This document shows positions 50,831 to 64,000 of a stretch of 64,000 bases of DNA, piece by piece. Position numbers and translations under genes: made by a program. Under the pieces are notes generated by a model. The model was not told the origin of the DNA, did not search any database, and was given only the letters and a program-made list of their open reading frames with translations. How positions within the stretch are numbered: position 1 is the first letter of the stretch; each line of letters begins with the position of its first letter. The DNA comes from Pithys albifrons albifrons (Eukaryota > Chordata > Aves > Passeriformes > Thamnophilidae): positions 40,846,490 to 40,910,489 of the forward strand of contig NC_092459.1 in assembly GCF_047495875.1 (NCBI RefSeq), in the 5' to 3' direction.

Positions 50831-53286
50831 AGATTCACCTGCCTGGAGTGAAACTTGCCTTTCTCACCTCTGAAAGAGAGAGGGGTCTGAGGTTTGCAGA
50901 CGGCGATGGTGAGGAAACGTCCTTTTCATGCTATTTTATTTGCTTCGGTTTGCTAGGCAGCATTTCATTCCCCCAGTTCCAAACGGGGAATGTCCTTGCA
51001 GAGGCTTTGCCCAGGTACAGGCTGGCTGCAGGCAAGACAGGGGAGCTGCCTCCTTCAAGAAGACCCTCCTCGGGAAGGTGTGTTCCCCTGTGCCCCCCCA
51101 GACCTCAGGTATGAAGTGAGATCTGCGCTTGTTCATGTATGCTTGTGTAGCTGGAGATGTGTCAGACTTCCTCCAACCCGTGGCTATCACTAAAATCTCC
51201 TCTCCCAAGGCCTGGCTTTGATTAGCAAAGAAGTTATTTCATTAGTTGGGGGAAAATCTGTCAGCAGAAGCCTGTTTAAATTTCAGCACCCCAAAGAATA
51301 ATGCTTAAAATAGTGGGATCCATTCTGCAGTGTGTTCTTACTATCAACCTGATAATTAACAGGTCACAAATAGACTTGTATCACTGCTTTGTTTCAGCTA
51401 GAGGAGAGCAGCTTAACCCGCCTCGAGGACAAACTTTGCTTTGAAATAACACATGCCCGTTTCAGATGAAATCAATAGCAAGAGGAACCACCCCCTTCTG
51501 CTGCTCTGAAACTCTTGTCTTCAGCCTCCTATCACCTCAGAGAATAGGCTTGATCAGATCAAAAAGGAGGGACGCAACATGTGAGACTGCCTGACAGCTC
51601 TGGAGCTGGTGCCTCCTCTACTTGGTGGTATCATAATCAACATGGTGCTTATAGTTTTGTTGAAAGACAAGGTGGAAGCATTCTGTGCATGGCTTTTAAT
51701 AGGATCTTTTCTTGTTTTAGTCTCATATCCATTTGTGGTTACAAGTGTAATTGCTTTTATGAACACTGCACAGTAAACTGGGGACAACTTCTCTGTTGCT
51801 TAACATTTTCTGAATTATTTGGGTGCTCTGCAAGCCTGTTGCTACTGTGCTTTGCACTCCCCATGTGGTGAATAGATACATACCTTATTGCAACTGCAGT
51901 ATGAAATCAGTTTGTAACTGGTTTCTTCAGAAACGATGTGGAAGAGGTGGTGTCTTTGAGGAAAACACTGTAGGAGCCATTGCTTATATTGAACAGAGGA
52001 ATAGGGGAACAGCACCAGAGTTGTAAGCCTGAATTGAGCTTCAACCTCTTTCAGATTATGCTAAATCTGTTGCTGGAGAGCAGGAGTGTTTCCCAAGGCT
52101 TAGCACATGCCCATGATTAATATCTTTTTGTTTAGGTTTTGCCTCACTGTTGAAATGTTTTGTCTAAACTCTGATTTCTATTATTCACTGATGGTGGGAC
52201 CCCATTTACATAGTGTGATGGCTGGATATAACTAGCTGAAGCTAGAGCCTATTAAAAGGACAGTTTCTTCACACTGCCTCTCCCAAGGAGTGTCCACAAC
52301 TTGCAGCTGGAAGGAGGAAGTTCCAGGACTTGCTCTGCGTAGTAAATGTAAGATTTAGCTGGTAAGACTAAAAAGGAATTGGCATTTCTTTGGTCTGGCA
52401 ATAGCTTGGTGATGTTAATGCCACATTTTTGAAATGTGCCAAGATGTTAGGATATATTAAAGTCTGTTTTTAATTTTGGCTTCAGCAAAAGTGCTGCTGG
52501 TGCATGGCTCACCCCAGCCAGTTTGTCAGAGCAGCCATACTGGAGAATGAGGAGAAGGCTGTGGGTGTCAGGTTTCTGAGTGCACCAATGAGCCTAACAG
52601 CCCTGACCAGCCCCACCTGGCAGCTCCCTGCTTTGTCCTCAGGGCTTGCCTGAGCCAGGTCATAGGGGTTTCTATACCCAGTGCCACTGTAGCTATGCTA
52701 GTACTTAACCAGGGACCCTGTTGACTTAGACCCTGACGTATGGATTGACTGACTTCCTACCTTGATCTTGGACCTGTCTTGCCACTATGGCCTTGCCTGA
52801 TGACCTTGGCTCTGCCCGAGCCTGGCTGCCATCCCTGTGCCAGCCTTATTCTCCTCACTCAGGTAAGGTGGGATGGCCCCTGGCTAGCGAGGTTCCTGCC
52901 CAAATGTCCTGATTGTCAACGCTTGCCTTGCAGATGCCTATTCCTGGCCCCACAGACCAGCCTTCATTGTCTACTAACACTGGGCTGCTTCTATTCACTG
53001 TAGCCCTACAATGGCCCTCCTGCTTTCTCTCCAGAGCAAAGGACTCTCTGTCTCTAGCCTGCTTGTGTATGTTCTTTTGCTTTTCTAAGGGCAGTGCCTG
53101 TACCAAAAGTTGTTGCACACATCTAAGTTTGGGCATAGTTCAACCGATAAAAGGTGAGTGAGGATCAGATTAGAAAGATATAGACACCCTGCATCCAAAG
53201 CTTCCTTGCCACTTTTCCATATATGAAGGTTATGCAGGAAGCTCTGACTGCCTTGCAGGGCTGTGGGGCTGCTCAGGGGCACAATA

Positions 53287-53351
<65 letters not shown>
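53287..53351. repeat. ATCT tetranucleotide microsatellite
   Basis: A perfect array of about 16 units on the plus strand, the same motif class as 32508-32566 but in the opposite orientation. Confidence 0.97.
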
Positions 53352-56300
53352 GCATCAGTTTACAAGGCTGGAACCATACCATATAAGCTCTTGGAGGCAA
53401 AAGCTGTGTGTATCTCAATGCAGTGTTGATCACAATAGGATCTTATTTTTGTTTAGGGCTTCCAGATGCAACACTAGTCAATGTCTATAGTAAACAATAA
53501 TATTAATAATAAGTATTAACATGCCAAGCTACAAATCACTGACATAGAGCTCTAATACTGCTGGTTTCTTTCCAGTATTGTCCTCCAGCCTCACTGCAGT
53601 ACATTGTATACAAAAGAATTGAAACTCAATAATTGGTGTGTCAAAAGTTTGAAGGCATGATCACAGTTTTTCTTCTGAAATCCATCTATTGAAACAGACA
53701 TCACAAGTGAGTTCACTGGCCTAATAAACCCAGTGTCCAGCATGCACACACTGTTCTGTATACCAGGACGTTAGTAATTAGGCTGGTAAGGAGTCTGCTA
53801 TTGCATAGAGTAGCTAATGTGAAAATGTTAAAATTTAAGCATAACGGGACAGTAATGTAGTAAAAATGTAAACAGTAGACATCAGATACAACATTTATTT
53901 TCACTTATGGGAAGGCACCTGAAAGGAAGACTTCAGCTGTAATTTCTTTCCTCTGCTTTGCTGAATCTATGAAAAGTCTACAACGATTTTGTTCTGACCA
54001 CAGTAATGTAGCTTTACACTTGAAGAGAAATATAGCTTTAAATTTAGATTTTAATTTCATGTATGATTGCAGACACAGTAGAAACTTCACACTAAAATAG
54101 CATTTCTTCTATAAGCCAGCTCCTTTTGTGCTACTGAAAGAAATAATAATGAGAAAGTATTCCAGCAGGAGGAGCTGGTTTAGAAGCAAATGGATTCCAT
54201 GGCAACTCCTGACTCTACATGACACCTAATAACTAGCATTTATGTTGGAAATTGTCTGTGTTATCTTGTACCCCAGATCTGATCTTTTTATAGGGCTTTT
54301 CCCTCATTTTAAACACCCATAGGGTACTTGGTTATTTTTTTTTTAAATATAGATCAAAAAATAAACTTGAAATAAAATGAGTTTGCCTGCCTCAAATGTG
54401 TGTTTAGGCAAATTGTTTTCAAATGTATTTAATTATTAAGAAATTATTTCAGAAATAAAGTATTTTCTGGGAAATGTATTGATCTGTCAAGGGAAGAGTT
54501 ATATAGGATCAGAACACTAGAACTGTGTATTTTTTAATATCCTGAGATATCCATATTCAATAGTTTGAAACATAACACAAGAAGATCCCACTGAATCATA
54601 CCATTATCTTGGTTCTCACAGTGCTGAATGCACCAGGAGAATCTCATCATAGGCAGCTGGAAAGTAACCCAGTGCTATGGGCATCCTGTCTGTTCTGTCA
54701 GCCAGTCTGACTGATTTATGATCTGAAGAATGTGGATTTATATCCTTCAGTGCCATGATCCCATCTAGTGCACATGTGGGGCCTGACAACTGCTGTTGTT
54801 CGAGTGTGGAATATCTGAACTTGCTATTTTATACCTACATTGAAAGAAATCTGTTCTCAAACTGTCACATGATAAGCAACCTTTGCCTTTGACAGTTTCA
54901 GTATTGCTTCATGACTGAGAGAGCATTAACTGACCCTGGAGATGAAGCTTTCTGTAGACGCTCTGTGGCCTGACTCTTTTCTCAGCCAGCTGTTGCTTGA
55001 GGGCTTCAGATGGTAGAAGAACACATCTAGGCTTGGAAAAAAATGTGTAGCTCTTGTGGTCAAATGAAATCTGCTTTAGGTTTGTGTTGTTTATTCCTCT
55101 TCCATGAGTGAAAGAGTAATGAAATTGTGGCTGAAAAAAGTCCTCCTGATTTTGTGATTGTTTCTCAGGGGACAAGTGCAATCACAGATGGTATTCTAAG
55201 TTGCAAATGAGGGATGGCCAAAGTGAGAAAGATGGAAGTCTCTGGGGTAGTCTAATCTTACTGCTAGGTGTTACCCATAGCAATTGTATTTTCCTATTGT
55301 CACCTTTTGAAGATGTTTAATGCCATTTAACTTCTTGCGCAAGGAAAGGAGTGCTTTTTTCCTTGTCCCGTCCACACAGACAAGATAGCTCTGAAATGCC
55401 TATTGCCCAAAACATTGAGCAATCTTCACTAAATTCATGGGTAGAAAATGAGTCTTGGTTTAGCTCATCTTTTATGGTAACTTATAATTAGGTGGTGGTA
55501 TGGAGTTCTTCAATGGAGAGCCTGATCTGTCAAAGTTATTTGTGACTAGCACTTGGAAAAAACCCCAAACTACTCTAAGAAATGTTATAAAAGCAAAGGT
55601 GATTAAAAGAAAAAAAAAAGGCAGGGATAAATTCAGACTTTGGGACATAGTTTGAAGATAAAGCAATAGAAATGGAAAAGGCAAAGGAAAATACAGAAAG
55701 CCCAGAGAAAGGTGATCTAAGTAGCAGCAGTAGTAAGAAAATAATTTTTTACCTTGTTTAGATGAATGTACTTATTTTTTCCTACAAGGGAAGTGTAGGT
55801 ACACAATAGGAAAGAGAAAGAAGCATATAAATAAAGTAAAAGCAGTACTAGACTGATTAGGATTTGAAATGGAAGTGAGATGAGGGCTGACATGGAAGAC
55901 TGATCATAATTACGGGAAAGAAAGAAGAATTAGGAAAAATAGAAATTTCAAGCAGGGAATTACTTGATTTAACCTTCTTACTGTATCTTATTACATTGCT
56001 ATTTCTCATAGACTTAAGTTTTGAAGTTTGGAGAAGGCAGAACAATGTTGCATTGACGATCTGAGCTGGACAGAGATTCTTACACGAAAATATAAGGGGC
56101 AGATAAAAGAATGAAATCACGATTGTGGAAAAAGTTATGAATGTTATTCTTATTCATTATTGTCTTTTCAATTGAAGGAAATTAAAGTGGTGTGAGTAAA
56201 GAAATGAAGCAGTGAAAGTTAATTTTAAAGGAGATTGTCTTCTCCAGTTACATATAAATCTAAGTCGTAGGCAGGGATCTGATTCCAGTTAGTAATATTT

Positions 56301-59300
56301 TTGCTCTTTCAAAGGAATCAAAGCAATATTTATCTTCTGAATGTTAGTTTTGGTGGGTTCTTACTGAAGGAAGCTTCACTAGCAGTGGCAACAGGAACCG
56401 CTAACTTCAATGGCTTGTTGTGTTCATGTAAGTGAGTAACATGTTCATGTTACTAAAATATTTATATATATGATTATGTATACACATATAACATTCTACC
56501 ACAAATTATTTATTCTTTCTTTCCTGAGAAATGTTAATGTAATTGACTCTATTTTTAAATGTCACATGCTATACTTCCAAACATAACGAAAGGGATCTGT
56601 TTTAATGTTGACTACTTATTCTTAACCTCAAGTTGGTATGAGCGCTGTGAGTGCAAGTGTGTAAAATGGAAAGAAGAGCAATATAGTTTATAAAATTAAG
56701 AGTATGCATTTCTTTAGGTATATAAAGAAAACTCAAGAAAGACTTTTTAGATAGCAAGAGTCTCACCTGTAAAGGCACCCAGAATAGAATTCAAGATGTG
56801 AAGTGCTAAATTCCCGTTTCGTGAATGTGGAAAATTCGGCATCTCAAATGGGAGTGAATAACTGCCTGTAAGGGAAACCTAGCACAGAGATGGAACACAG
56901 AAAGGTAAGTTACCTTTGGTAACTCGTCTAAGACTACAGGAGATGTGCTTGTCTGTTTGGAATACGTTACTTGGAACCTCCCCCTGAAAATAGAGGCTTT
57001 CTGTCTTTCAGAATGAGGTATAGGACTTGCGCTTTCTTATTTAAAAATTAGCTGCATTCCACTATCCCATCTTCTCCCATACAAAATTCCTTTCTTCAGT
57101 CCTTTCTTCCCTTTTCTGACCACATTTTCTTCTAATATGCCCTAATTATCAGGTAAATGGTAGAAGCACATGCTTTAGTGGAGGCTGTGCCATCATGCCA
57201 AAATTATTTAGTGTAATGAAAACAGATGCGATAATATAATAAAACCAAATAGGACTATTGCCTCACAGCAGTCCTGTCTGCAGAACTCAAAGCTCTGACC
57301 CTCTTTGGAGCAGGCATACTTATCCTGTTTTTCTCATTAAGGGTATTTTTTTTCCCCATCTAATTTCATATTTTCATGGTCATGAGTTCTTAGTCTGTTC
57401 CTGTAAAGTCAATGGTTCCTAAGAATTAAATAACTTTAGGACATTACCTACACAACCAATTCTAGAAAATGCAATTTATCCCTGAATTAGAAATGTTATA
57501 AAATCTGCAGCTGTTAATCTTTGAGTCGTAGTTCTGAGTGAAGGATTAGGTTGATGCCTAAGGTAATACTGATGCTACTGTCTATTCACCAAATCCTTTG
57601 AAAGTAATAGCAGAAACTAAATTTAATCTTCTAATAATATATATTGGGAATGTATTTCATCCTTCAGTCTTTGAAGCAAAAGGGCAATGCACCAACAGAA
57701 AAGAAACTTGAGTGTATTTTTTTGTCACTTAATGTTGGGATTTCTCTCCAGGTTCTGTTCGTTTCCTTAGAAGCACTTGTATTTCCCAAAAGATTTTCAC
57801 TGGTTTGATTAAATTAATCCGGCTGTTTCTTAAGACTTGCAGACAGCCAAGTAGGCACTACATGTTTTTAAAGTGAAGAAAGAAAGTGTTTGGAATTCTT
57901 GTCAGTATCCTTGTGGTGAGTTTTTTTTTTTTTTAATTTAATGTTTATAAAAATAGAATATTCTAGCAATCCATCTGACCTTGTTCTGGAAAAACCACTC
58001 TTATTTACTAAAGATTTTGGTCCCTTAAGGCCAGCATTCCATGAAGACCCTGGTCCTGGTAACATTTTGGACAAGGTTCAGTTATTTGAATTGCATTTTA
58101 GTTTGGAATAGAAATTTATGTTCCTATTTCCAAAACAGTGTATCAGAGCATCCCTCTGGGCATACTGTCTTGCCAGTGAAGGAAGCTAAAGCATGACCTG
58201 ACAAGTTGTCATATACCTCCCCTCTTGTAGGATCTACAGGGCTGAGAAGTGGGCATGAACTTTCTCTGTAAACTTAGGAGTTGCTGTGCCTAGGAGCTGG
58301 CATCTGACTGAGTGCCTCCTACAAACTAGGCAGAAAGTGAACTGATTGTCCCGTGTCAGTCTCTCTCAGAGTGTTCCTGAGAAAATGAATATAGATGTAG
58401 ATATTTTGGTTTCAGCATTATAAGGGAAGACCTATCATTGCACATTCTGTGGCAATTTCCCAGGGAAGTCTGGATTGTATTTACATGCTGAAGATGATGC
58501 ACAAAAATCCACTCTTGTCCTGAAAAAGCCAAACAGAAAAACAAACCCCAAACAAACCCAACCAACCAACTAAAATACCAAAACACTTTCCATGTATCAA
58601 CAAGTTAAAAATCATTAACTCATGACTTTTGGTTTGCAACAGTATGATCCTGTTTCATTCAGCTTTCATAACCCAAATATTACTTCTCCTACTCTTAAAT
58701 GCCTAAGGAGTTTGAGTGTCATTGCTTTATGTCTCATGGCTTTATGAATGGAGATTATTCTAGGAGATTGACAGGATTTTTTGAAATAGATGAATTAATT
58801 GATTAAGTCAGTTCCTTTTGCCATTACAAGTACTTGCATTTATAACTTTATGCTATTTTAAAAAATATTTAGTAGATAATTTAAATATTAGATTAATTCT
58901 AGGTAATTTTTGAAAAGGTAAAATAATTTCATTCAGACAGGATGAGGATTTTGCTCTCAGCTGCTTTGTCACAAAGAATACACAGTCTGTAACTCACTGA
59001 AAAACTAAATGTTCTGCAAATTTCATGTCTAAGTCAAGTTTTCAGGGTTACAGTGGTATTCCCTTGTGCTCCCAGCTTGAAGTGTCAAGCAGTTTAAGGA
59101 CAATGAAATTTTTTGACTTAGCTGTTATCAATTCTTGTAGGTCTTGTAGGCTTATGGAATGAGAATGCAGTAATCAGATGATGAATATAAATGCAAGAAA
59201 AAGAACACACTCTTCTTTCTCTTTTCTCCAAATTTTAAGTTCATGGCCAGACTTTTCATAAGACCGAATAGGATGAAAGTGTTATTGCAGCAAGCCTCAG

Positions 59301-62300
59301 GCATGTCACATTCTGTGAAGCTAAAACCTGGGGACCATCAGGAGTGTTAGGGAAAAAGTCCTCTACTATTGCAGTCTGTCTACAAGATATTGACAAACCA
59401 GAAAAAAACCAACAAACCAAACAAAAAAACCCCAACCAACGTTTTTGAAGGCTAATTTTCTGTTGGTGACAATTTCTGTGTTTAACTTATCAATAGGAGG
59501 CAAAAATTGTTAGCAAAACTTTCAGAAACTTTACCTAGCTGTGATTTCATCTCCATTACTGGGGAACATTGCAGAAGATGGCATTAGAACTATATATAAC
59601 TGGGGTAAAGCAAAGTCCTAATACTCTATGAATGTGTCTTGCAACTTCTAAACCTTTTGCTAAGAGGTCTTTGTGAAGCCCTCTGATACACATGCTATTA
59701 CTATATGTAAATTATGGAGGGTATCTTCTCTAGAGAAGAGGACAGCATGCGTTTTCCTAATATCTGCAAGCATGAGGCTGAAAGATGTCAGTTTTTGAAC
59801 GTAGGTGTCAAGTGACCACATATGAGAGGCACAAAGGCAGAACTTGTACTCGACTAGATGTCCACATGTGTGGATATGGTCTGTAACTATTGCACTTCTG
59901 TCAGTTCTGAGCATTTTATTACCAAGGAGAGCTCGGAAATCTCCTCATTCCTCTTTTCCCAGATTAGCTCATTCCCTCTTTGAATCAAGTCACTTAGAAT
60001 TAAAATCTAAAATTAAACTGGTGTTTGCCCCAATCACACAGCTGTGAGGCATATTTTGCATCTGTCTTATTTGCTTAATATATTCTTGAAGTAATATTGC
60101 ATCATATGCAATATGTGTTTAGCACAGTAGTGCCTTATGTGGTTATTTGTAGATCGCACCTTTCAGGAACCTAATCATGGAAGAGGACTTCCTCTCTACT
60201 ATGTTTCCTATAAACAGAGAATGAAATTCCTTTAAAGATCCTATCCTGGAATGCTTAGTCCAAGTGCAACATGGGAGACTGTGAGCAAGGAGTGGTATGG
60301 GACTAGGCAGAACCATACCAAAGAAGTAGCAAGATCTTGTAACTGAGGTACACTGTTAAATAGTCTCTCTTGGTACAGAGTTGAACTATTTTATGTTGTA
60401 TTTTAGATAGGGAACAACAAAAAAGCGCAGAAAAATGGGGATTAGTCTTGTTTTGGCATGGATGAATGAAGGGGCCTTTTAATGGAGCTGACAGAAGACA
60501 GAATCCTCAGTGTTTTTTTCCAGCTCTGCCTTTTAACATTGTTAGCATTTGAGAAAATAAAATAAGGCTTAATTGCAGAATCTTCACAGCTTCAGAGATG
60601 ACAGTTTATCAGAACCTGATCTTACTGTGCTGTCACAATCAGTAATTAGTTCCTAATTAGTTGGATTTGCTGAAAAATAAATAATGGGAACTCACCATGT
60701 GTTATTGGCATCTGAAACAATTTCATTCTGTTAGCTAGAAGAAAGTATTGCTGCCAAGAACAGAAGCCCAATTTTCCCACATTAGCACTGCCTGATAGAA
60801 ACTGAGTTACTTCCAATCCAAGGTGCAAATTTGCTAGTGTGAAGAATGCTGTTTATCACATTTTATGTCGAGAGTTAGGGTGTAGATAAACGATGGTGAT
60901 ATTTATAGACTCCCTTTTCTGCCTCTGTTCCTGCCAGTAGTTAATAGCATAAAGTTAATAGCTTTATAACTATTTGTACATGTATCATGTTATCAGGGGT
61001 ATGATTTTTCAAAAAATGCCCAATTCACCTTGTATTTTCACTGAGATCTCCATCTTGTCCTCTCACCTCTGTGATCTTTGTCATTGTGCGATGGGATGCC
61101 ACCAATTCTGTTGTTGTAATGGGTTTAGTTAGGCCAGACTTTAGTTTCACACAACAGGTCCTGCAGTGCTGTGTTTTTTTAATGGTAGATATAGAAGGGG
61201 ACAGAGACTAAGTCAGCTGACTTGCAGTTATAGATTTTTCTCTCTTCCCTCTGGCGAAGGGAGAAGCTGCATCAACTGGGTGGATGCTGGCATTCAGCCA
61301 AGGTGAAACTATCTAGGCTGTGTACGGATCTTCTGCAAGGAGAGATCCAAGTCTTCTATTTCAGGTGTATGTTTTTATTGAGAGTCATGGGAGGACAAGA
61401 CTAGGCTGGAGGGGAAAAGCAGCAGTGAAATGTAGTGCATAGCCTTAGTGAAGCTTTAATGCTTTTTATTTCTGAGGAGAGATTTGAGCAGAGAAGGTGG
61501 TTGTGATTTTCTAGGGATAGGGATGCAGAAGAAAGAGTCGGAGAGTCCTGCATTCAAATCCTATTGATGCAGTATGGACCTCATTAGAAGATCTAAGTAC
61601 AAGACATATTGTAAACATATTTAATTGGAGGATGGTGTAATCACTGTGGAGAATCTTTTACTATAGAGCTAGTTTCTTCTGTCTAGATAAAACACTCTGT
61701 TAGAATTATTTATGAAGAGACTCAGTCCAAGCAGTACAATTGCTTTCCAGAGAAGTTCTTTTAATAGACAAGTTCCTTTCACATACTGCATGAAAGCAGC
61801 TTAACCTCTTATTGCTACCAAAGCATGACATTAGTAACAAACTCTGTTCATTCACAAGCTTTTGCGAATCACTTCAGAAAATTGTGCACCAAAATTTCTG
61901 TGGACATGTCTTGGCACTGCCTGCTGAAGTGCAGTGTGTTCTCAGAAGATGTGCCATTTAGCAAGACACATTTTTTAAAAAGGTGGGAATCAACTACAGC
62001 TCATAGAATTGGCATAGTGTGTAAGTGAACACTATCAGCAGCAGCCCTGCTCACCTTTCTGTAGCTCACTCATCTGTCTGGTCATCCTATAACATCCAAA
62101 ACTTTTGTCAGAAAGTATTTCTTCTCATGAAGCAGGAGAATACTCCCTTCTCCCAGAATTGCTTGGAAGATAGAGTTTTGAATACTTATGATTCTTCTGA
62201 CTTACAAAATAGCATGGACTTGATTAGTTAATTAAGACTGAGTATCTAAGTATCCACTTCATGATACTGGCCCCTGTGGTGTGGGGATGACAGGAGTGAC

Positions 62301-64000
62301 ACCTGACCTATGAAAGACTTCCTGTCTTCTGGAGTGGCAGCTGGAATATCTTTTGTTATTTTAAATTTCATTAGATGCAGATAAGCAACTGAATTGCATA
62401 CTTATGATTAAACAAGTGATAGGGACTCAGTTTGGTTACTTGAATGTAGATAGCTAATGCTGTTTCAGATGATTTACTTTACTTGAGGCATCCACAGGGA
62501 GTGACAGACAACAGCACTGTGTTTCACATCTGATAGTCCTCTGCAGATGGTGCATGTTCTTTTGGAGCTGATTGGAGAGGTCAAACGAGATATTGCATAC
62601 TAAATGGCACTAGATCTCTGCATGTAGGCAACTAAATCAAGGTCAAAAGGTGCAATTTACCTGGAGACCTTTAGGTTGTGGAAAAAATATATACGTTTTG
62701 CTTGTATTACCTTACTTTGCCCTCTTCAGTGCTTAGTACATAGGCTACAGTAGTGTGCATACCACATCATAGAAAGATGAGTTTAAGTAATTCCATAATT
62801 TACTGCCATTAATATGGATAATGTCTCTGAACAGATGAGACTGTAGGGTTTACTGGTAGCAGGAGGAGCTAAAGGGAAGTCTACCTGAATTGTGAGGAGT
62901 GAAGGTGAGGCAAAGCAAGAGAGTGATGATTCAACACTCACTGTAAGTAAATAAGCCTCTTCACAGAGAAGTGATGCCTGTTGCACTAGTTCATAAAACT
63001 GTCTTAAAAATACCAAAGCCTCTTTTTCTTGGGTTAGGGAGAAAGATAAGAACTGAAACTCAGGCTGTGATGAGCAGGGGCAAATGCACATGGGATACTT
63101 TCTTCTCTTTAAGTGTACCTCCTAGAACTAAAAAATTGGAATTACATAACTTACCTTTGTCTAAATGCAGTCTGTTTTGTGAATGTTCAAGTCTTATACT
63201 AGGCTGCAGGGTGAAGGTTTGTAAGACACTTCTTAAAATTTTCTTCAGTATGACCATCTGGTGGTGGCCTCTAGAATCAAACTAATGATGAGGAAGAGGA
63301 ATTTTGGGACAGCAGCATAAACCCTTGAATTCATCTGGGTGAAATTAGAGCCTACAGAGATTCAATTTACAACAGAAGAAGACCTGCAGTAGCCAGAATG
63401 GCTTCCTGGTGCACCTGAGACATTCAGTAGCTGGACTAGAACTTGTATCTTAAGTAAGGTTCTAAACAACAGATTGTGTTACAAGAGCTCCTTCAGAAGA
63501 GATTGGAGATGGTGGTACATACCCAAACCTCCTGCAGCTCCCACTGAGCACTGCTGTGATGCTGTTATCAGATTAGGACAGGGCATGATGGGAAAGAGTG
63601 AAGTCACAGAGGCAGACTTAAATACATCTTGGTATGCAAGATGTGCCTGTTTGCTGTTGCTCCTTCTGAGTTTTGGAAGAAGTAGCATACTTGAGCAGGT
63701 GTGCACTAACTGCAGCTGCTCCTAGAATGTGGAGGGGGGACTAATAGTAAAAATCTGCTTGCAAACTGGAATGAGTAACTTAACATTAAACATTTCTGGA
63801 TGTGCTGTTTCTTTGCTTATTTATCCATAATGATGATGATAATTACATCAATTAAGTATTTAAGTCTTTTTCTTCCCCTCCCCCCCCGCAGCCCCCAGTG
63901 TTTGTTTTTCATTCTTTTGTTAGACAGTATTTCACCATGAGGTATAACTGGAGTGAACATATTCATTGTTCCTTCTAAGCCGTTGTTTCAAATGCATCAG

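Larger units (their letters stand above)
46201..64000. other. intergenic region upstream of SIM1
   Basis: I find no exon, RNA gene or recognisable transposon that I can defend here. The left part (47.5-48.3 and 49.9-50.85 kb) is GC- and CpG-rich and the rest is ordinary AT-rich sequence. Simple repeats are an AACC array (46492-46529), an A/G-rich run (47130-47176) and an ATCT array (53287-53351). In mammals the neighbour on this side is ASCC3; I saw no match to it, so its 3' end would lie further right if synteny holds. Confidence 0.6.

Noticed and set aside
52540..53050. Possible unidentified dispersed repeat or gene fragment
   Set aside because: The C-rich composition differs from the surroundings, but I see no terminal structure, protein similarity or duplication to support it.

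Overview
The window is vertebrate nuclear DNA, most likely from a bird. It holds one recognisable protein-coding gene with canonical GT-AG introns. It also has a 5'-truncated CR1 retrotransposon ending in the CR1-type octamer tail, a second short CR1 3' fragment, scattered GC-rich islands and many microsatellites. The species cannot be named from the sequence alone.

The gene is SIM1, on the minus strand. SIM1 is the bHLH-PAS transcription factor needed for neuroendocrine neurons of the hypothalamus. I located nine coding exons by matching the translated minus strand to the SIM1 family. They run from the start codon at 44055-44057 down to the end of exon 9 at 6288. Together they make 1164 nt, or exactly 388 codons, with matching phases at every junction. 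They encode the bHLH domain, both PAS domains, the PAC region and the nuclear localisation signal. The C-terminal half of the protein (exons 10 onward) is not visible and should lie to the left of position 1.

Layout from left to right. Positions 1-6287 are the visible part of intron 9, with an ATT microsatellite. Exon 9 is at 6288-6453. Intron 8 (6454-29283, 22.8 kb) carries an old CR1/L3-like LINE remnant, a 34-bp tandem repeat, two minus-strand CR1 copies, and a complete tRNA/5S composite SINE with a clear target-site duplication. Exons 8 to 2 are packed into 29284-33559. Intron 1 (33560-43882) contains a roughly 450-bp GAAA tract and unique AT-rich stretches. Exon 1 is at 43883-44057. A GC-rich 5' flank with G- and C-runs extends to about 46.2 kb. 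The rest (46.2-64 kb) is intergenic DNA upstream of SIM1, with an isolated CpG-rich block at about 50.0-50.8 kb and no supported gene.

The most interesting item is the 350-bp SINE at 26114-26463. It has a tRNA-Gln-like head, then a 5S rRNA-like body with an internal deletion, then a tail with two palindromes, all between 11-bp direct repeats. I do not recognise this exact family. The tRNA-then-5S order is the reverse of the 5S-then-tRNA order in AmnSINE-type elements.
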